Positions 24,076 to 26,889 of a stretch of DNA of 26,889 nt are shown here, piece by piece. The notes beneath the pieces are model-generated. The model worked only from the letters and a program-made list of their open reading frames with translations, did not search any database and was not told the DNA's origin. The stretch is taken from the NCBI GenBank assembly GCA_035528995.1, contig DATKXO010000086.1:1-26889 (forward strand), given 5' to 3'. Each line of letters opens with the position of its first letter. The stretch's first letter is position 1. The translations under genes and the position numbers were made by a program. The stretch is from DATKXO01 sp035528995 (GTDB lineage Bacteria; Planctomycetota; Phycisphaerae; UBA1845).

Positions 24076-24332
24076 GGCGTGCGGGTTTGAACGGGGGTTT
24101 GTGGGCGAGCGGGGGAGGTGAGGGGGGTGAGGATGTTCGGTGCGCGGTGGGCGTTGGACGGGGGTGCTGGGCGGAGCCATGCCGCCGTGGCGCCCAAAGG
24201 GAGGCAGCGACGGGAGCAAGAAGTAAGCCTGACCCCCTTAACAAGCCCCTTAACAAGCCCTTAACAAGCCGCCAAGACGCGGGAGCACGGCATTCGGCGA
24301 CAGGTGACCGCCGAATGTTGGGATGCCCGCCC
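24076..24332. other. Intergenic region with a threefold TTAACAAGCCC tandem repeat
   Basis: Three head-to-tail copies of TTAACAAGCC(CC) occupy 24238-24270 (12, 11 and 10 nt), about 60 nt from the 3' end of the Type ISP gene. The rest is G-rich sequence with no gene. No T-rich terminator is obvious on either strand. Confidence 0.55.
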
Positions 24333-26889
24333 TCAGGGCAGCGGCCACGTGGGGATGGCCTGATCGATGTCCCGCATCAACTGGATCGTCCTACGCAGCG
24401 CTTCGGTGATCTTCCGATAGGTCTGGATGTCGTCATAACTGAGCGTGCGGGCCTTGCGGTCCTTGAGCCACTTCTGGCAGACCTGATACCCGCCGATGTG
24501 GAACTCCCAAACCTCCGGCGGGACGCTGTCGAAATACTGGTCCTTGTTCACATACACGCGCCCTGGGGCCTGATCCGTCGGCGGCTTGTAATGCGGCTTG
24601 TCCACCACGCTACGCCCGGATTGCGGGTAGCTCGCCGCCGGCTCGGGCACCCGCTCCAAGAGGTGCAACTCGACCAACTCCGCGCCCAAGGCGCACAACC
24701 GGGCGAACAGCTTGCGGTCGCTCGTCAGCGGCAGACGCGGGAAGTCGATCTTCAAGAACTCGGCGTACCGGCTGCGGTACGTCGGGCTGTGGAACACCGC
24801 GTAGGCGTAATGGAACACGTCCTCCGGGCCGAAGGTCTTCTTCATGTCCCCCACGCCGTCGGACACGAACGCCAAGCCCAACTTCTCTCCAAACTCACCC
24901 ACGAATTCCGGCGAGAGATTCGGACGGCGCCCGCCCTTGCCCGGCCCCGAACCCTCTGAAAACAACTTCTCCGCTCCAGATTCCGATGTTGGGAAGATGT
25001 AGAGAGGAAACAACGCTGACTGAGTTGTCGATTCCCCGCACTTTGTTTCCGTTATGATGTTTGAACAGAAGAAATGGTCCTGGTTTTGAGACTTGTTGCT
25101 CCTGGCGGATATCAGAGCGAGATTCTCACCAGCGAGCATGTGCCATGTAGCCCGCTCACGCCGATGCACGGCGACATTACGATTATAAACGGTGACACGC
25201 TGGTCAAACGGCCTGTACAGGATTGGTACAACCTGGTTCCGCCAAGAACCGTCTGCCAACTCCTTCATTGCGCGCTCATATAGCCACTGATTCTGCGAAC
25301 AGAGTTTGAATATCGATCTCGCTTCCTGCTCACTAGTTGTGGCAAGCAACCGCTCCACTTTGCTGATAGCGTCGTTCGCACTCCAGGAAACAGCGAACTG
25401 GTCATGTGTGGTAACAACTCCAGGTGCCGGATCGCCGTAAGGCGAAAAGACGTCCCGAATACTGAGGCCCAGTCGGTATTCTGTGCCTACAACCTCATCT
25501 TGAGGCTTGAAAACCGGCAACACTTCGCTCGTCGCAACGTCGCTCCAGGAAGTGCTCGCTACGGTATTGGCGTAGAGCCACTCATACTTGCTGTCGCGCA
25601 ATCCCCACAGTTCTGCGTGCAATACACGTGCGGGCTTCTTCTGTGATCCATTTCGGCGCTTGACGAATATACCGATGGCAACGCCCTGCATGATGTCGAA
25701 GACGTTTTCGTCTTTAGAGCCATCCGGGGCGGTTTCCTTCTTCTTGGCGCTGCCGTGAAGGTCGAGGACGTAGATGTCGTCGAAGGTGTGCATGAGACTT
25801 TGGCGCATGCCGCGGAAGGTGGGGTTGTCGAGGTAGCCGTGGTTGGTGATGAAAGCCAGTATCCCGTAACCGGTGCGATCGATGCGATACTGACCAAAGC
25901 GGATGAACTTAACGTAATCATCCTGTAACCACTTCGCTTGTGCTGGCTTGTTTAGTTCTGGGCAATCTTTACTATAGTCCCGCACTAGCGTCCAGATCCA
26001 CCTCCCCTTGTTAGCCGAATGCCCGGAGTATGGTGGGTTTCCAAGGACGACCATGATGGGGCAGTCGGTTTTCACCTTGGAGGCGGCGTTGGCTTCGCGG
26101 GCGATCTGGTTGGCGAAGAGTAGCTTGGCGTCGGCGACAACTTCGGCTTCTTCGAGGGTGTTGGTGAGATAGACGCGCAGGCGTTCGGCGACGGCGAAGT
26201 CGTAGCCGGTGTCTTTGAGCAGCCAACCGAGCTTGAGGTGCGCTACCGCGTAAGGGGCCATCATCAACTCGAAGCCGAAAAGACGCGGCAGCAAGTGCTG
26301 GGCGACGTAGCCGGCTTCGCCCGCCCAGATACCCCGATTGGCCTTGAGAGATTCGTGGATCAGGCGGATGGTTTCGTAAAGGAAGGTGCCGGTGCCGGTG
26401 GCCGGGTCGAGAATCTGGACGCGATGGACCTCTCGGCGGACTTTGCCGTCTTTGTGATTTGGGTCGGGAACGTCAATGTGAACCTTGCTGTGGTCGGCCA
26501 AGCCTTCGGGGCAGGCGAAGTCGCGTCTCAAGATGGCGTCGATGCTGTGGACAATGTAGGAGACGACGGGTTCGGGGGTGTAGTAAACGCCGCGCGATTC
26601 GCGCAGGGCGGGGTCGTAAGCGGCGAGGAAGGTTTCGTAGAAATGGACGACGGGGTCTTCCTGGCGGATGGCCTTGCCGAACTGGGAGAGGATTTCGCCT
26701 ATGTCGCAGCGGCGGAGGATGTCGGCCAGCAGGTCCACGGCCCAGACGATGGAGGGGTCGAGTTTGGTGCCGGCGATGTAATCGAAGACCTCGCGCAGGA
26801 AGGGGTTGGTGGCGGGCAGGTCGTAAGCGGCGTGTTCGCGGCTGAAGGTGGCGGCCTTGTGGTCGGGCACGTTGACGCGGGCGGAGAAC
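24333..26889 (-). CDS. Type ISP restriction-modification enzyme, C-terminal part (5'-truncated by window edge)
   Basis: About 850 residues visible; the frame stays open to the window edge, so the N-terminus (expected Mrr-like nuclease and SF2 helicase domains in Type ISP enzymes such as LlaGI) lies outside. Positions are counted from a GTG at 26870, which is probably not the real start. The coupler ATNPFLREVFDYIAG (20-34) is followed by the N6-adenine methyltransferase: GVYYTPEPVVSYIVHSI (94-110), motif I DPATGTGTFLYETI (155-168) and motif IV NPPY (278-281). The C-terminal target-recognition region runs to the end (ERATWHMLAGENLALISARS, then a DKPHYKPPTDQAPGRVYVNK and EVWEFHIGGYQVCQKWLKDR close). 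The part at about 24950-26000 is clearly poorer in GC than all neighbours. The family methylates and cuts DNA as a single polypeptide. Confidence 0.85.
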   Translation of the reverse strand, partial: FSARVNVPDHKAATFSREHAAYDLPATNPFLREVFDYIAGTKLDPSIVWAVDLLADILRRCDIGEILSQFGKAIRQEDPVVHFYETFLAAYDPALRESRGVYYTPEPVVSYIVHSIDAILRRDFACPEGLADHSKVHIDVPDPNHKDGKVRREVHRVQILDPATGTGTFLYETIRLIHESLKANRGIWAGEAGYVAQHLLPRLFGFELMMAPYAVAHLKLGWLLKDTGYDFAVAERLRVYLTNTLEEAEVVADAKLLFANQIAREANAASKVKTDCPIMVVLGNPPYSGHSANKGRWIWTLVRDYSKDCPELNKPAQAKWLQDDYVKFIRFGQYRIDRTGYGILAFITNHGYLDNPTFRGMRQSLMHTFDDIYVLDLHGSAKKKETAPDGSKDENVFDIMQGVAIGIFVKRRNGSQKKPARVLHAELWGLRDSKYEWLYANTVASTSWSDVATSEVLPVFKPQDEVVGTEYRLGLSIRDVFSPYGDPAPGVVTTHDQFAVSWSANDAISKVERLLATTSEQEARSIFKLCSQNQWLYERAMKELADGSWRNQVVPILYRPFDQRVTVYNRNVAVHRRERATWHMLAGENLALISARSNKSQNQDHFFCSNIITETKCGESTTQSALFPLYIFPTSESGAEKLFSEGSGPGKGGRRPNLSPEFVGEFGEKLGLAFVSDGVGDMKKTFGPEDVFHYAYAVFHSPTYRSRYAEFLKIDFPRLPLTSDRKLFARLCALGAELVELHLLERVPEPAASYPQSGRSVVDKPHYKPPTDQAPGRVYVNKDQYFDSVPPEVWEFHIGGYQVCQKWLKDRKARTLSYDDIQTYRKITEALRRTIQLMRDIDQAIPTWPLP

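Noticed and set aside
22757..24256. Several long overlapping open frames on both strands in the right-hand intergenic region
   Set aside because: They translate the dispersed repeat and the period-9 repeats into low-complexity Arg/Pro/Ser-rich protein, occur on both strands at once, and match no domain.
1..26889. Prophage, integrase, transposase or toxin-antitoxin genes
   Set aside because: No coding sequence with such domains was recognised; the only defence-related gene seen is the Type ISP enzyme.

Overview
The window looks like a chromosomal segment of a high-GC bacterium, most likely a member of the Planctomycetota (inferred from content, not proven). The clues are a DUF1571 protein, a DUF5658-type zinc-ribbon membrane protein, several large secreted proteins with no recognisable wider family, and long intergenic arrays of short imperfect repeats. 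Coding GC is high nearly everywhere. The clear exception is the middle of the restriction-modification gene at the right end.

Layout. 1-522: degenerate short repeats, then a dispersed repeat (unit 1). 565-5723: a plus-strand run of DUF554 membrane protein, Bpt aminoacyl-tRNA-protein transferase, family 9 glycosyltransferase, DUF2062 membrane protein, a secreted protein and Maf; most of these genes abut or overlap. 5724-6328: no gene, but a promoter-like sequence followed at once by three hairpins (candidate small RNA). 6329-7585 (minus): PAS histidine kinase. 7769-12146: the information-processing block, with SRP RNA (ffs), dnaX, ybaB, recR and rpoN. 12224-14246: a secreted lipoprotein-like protein and a second PAS histidine kinase, 4 nt apart. 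14302-14556: a structured leader before the DUF1571 gene. 15466-15650: a short direct-repeat pair. 15822-16551: a DUF5658 gene converging on a 69-residue stand-alone IF2_N protein. 16653-17846 (minus): a secreted helical protein. 18045-22744: an RND efflux pair (membrane fusion protein and permease). 22745-24332: about 1.6 kb without a gene, holding the second, inverted copy of the dispersed repeat and a mosaic of purine-rich period-9 repeats. 24333-26889 (minus): the C-terminal part of a Type ISP restriction-modification enzyme that runs off the window.

How it works together. ffs, dnaX, ybaB and recR form a well-known bacterial neighbourhood serving protein targeting, the clamp loader, nucleoid structure and recombinational repair; rpoN follows from its own extended -10 promoter. 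The RND pair is translationally coupled. The two kinases have no response regulator in the window, so their outputs cannot be named.

Most notable observations: (1) an A9 run in dnaX, with an SD-like AGGGG just upstream and a -1-frame stop right after it, which looks like a programmed slippage or frameshift site making a short gamma-like product; (2) a ~335-bp dispersed repeat in inverted orientation at both ends of the housekeeping segment, with a 127-bp core differing at only 3 positions and a conserved SD-hairpin-ATG module; (3) a candidate small RNA at about 5925-6036; (4) a structured ~245-nt leader before the DUF1571 gene; (5) palindromes inside the unusual N-terminal extension of the RND permease.
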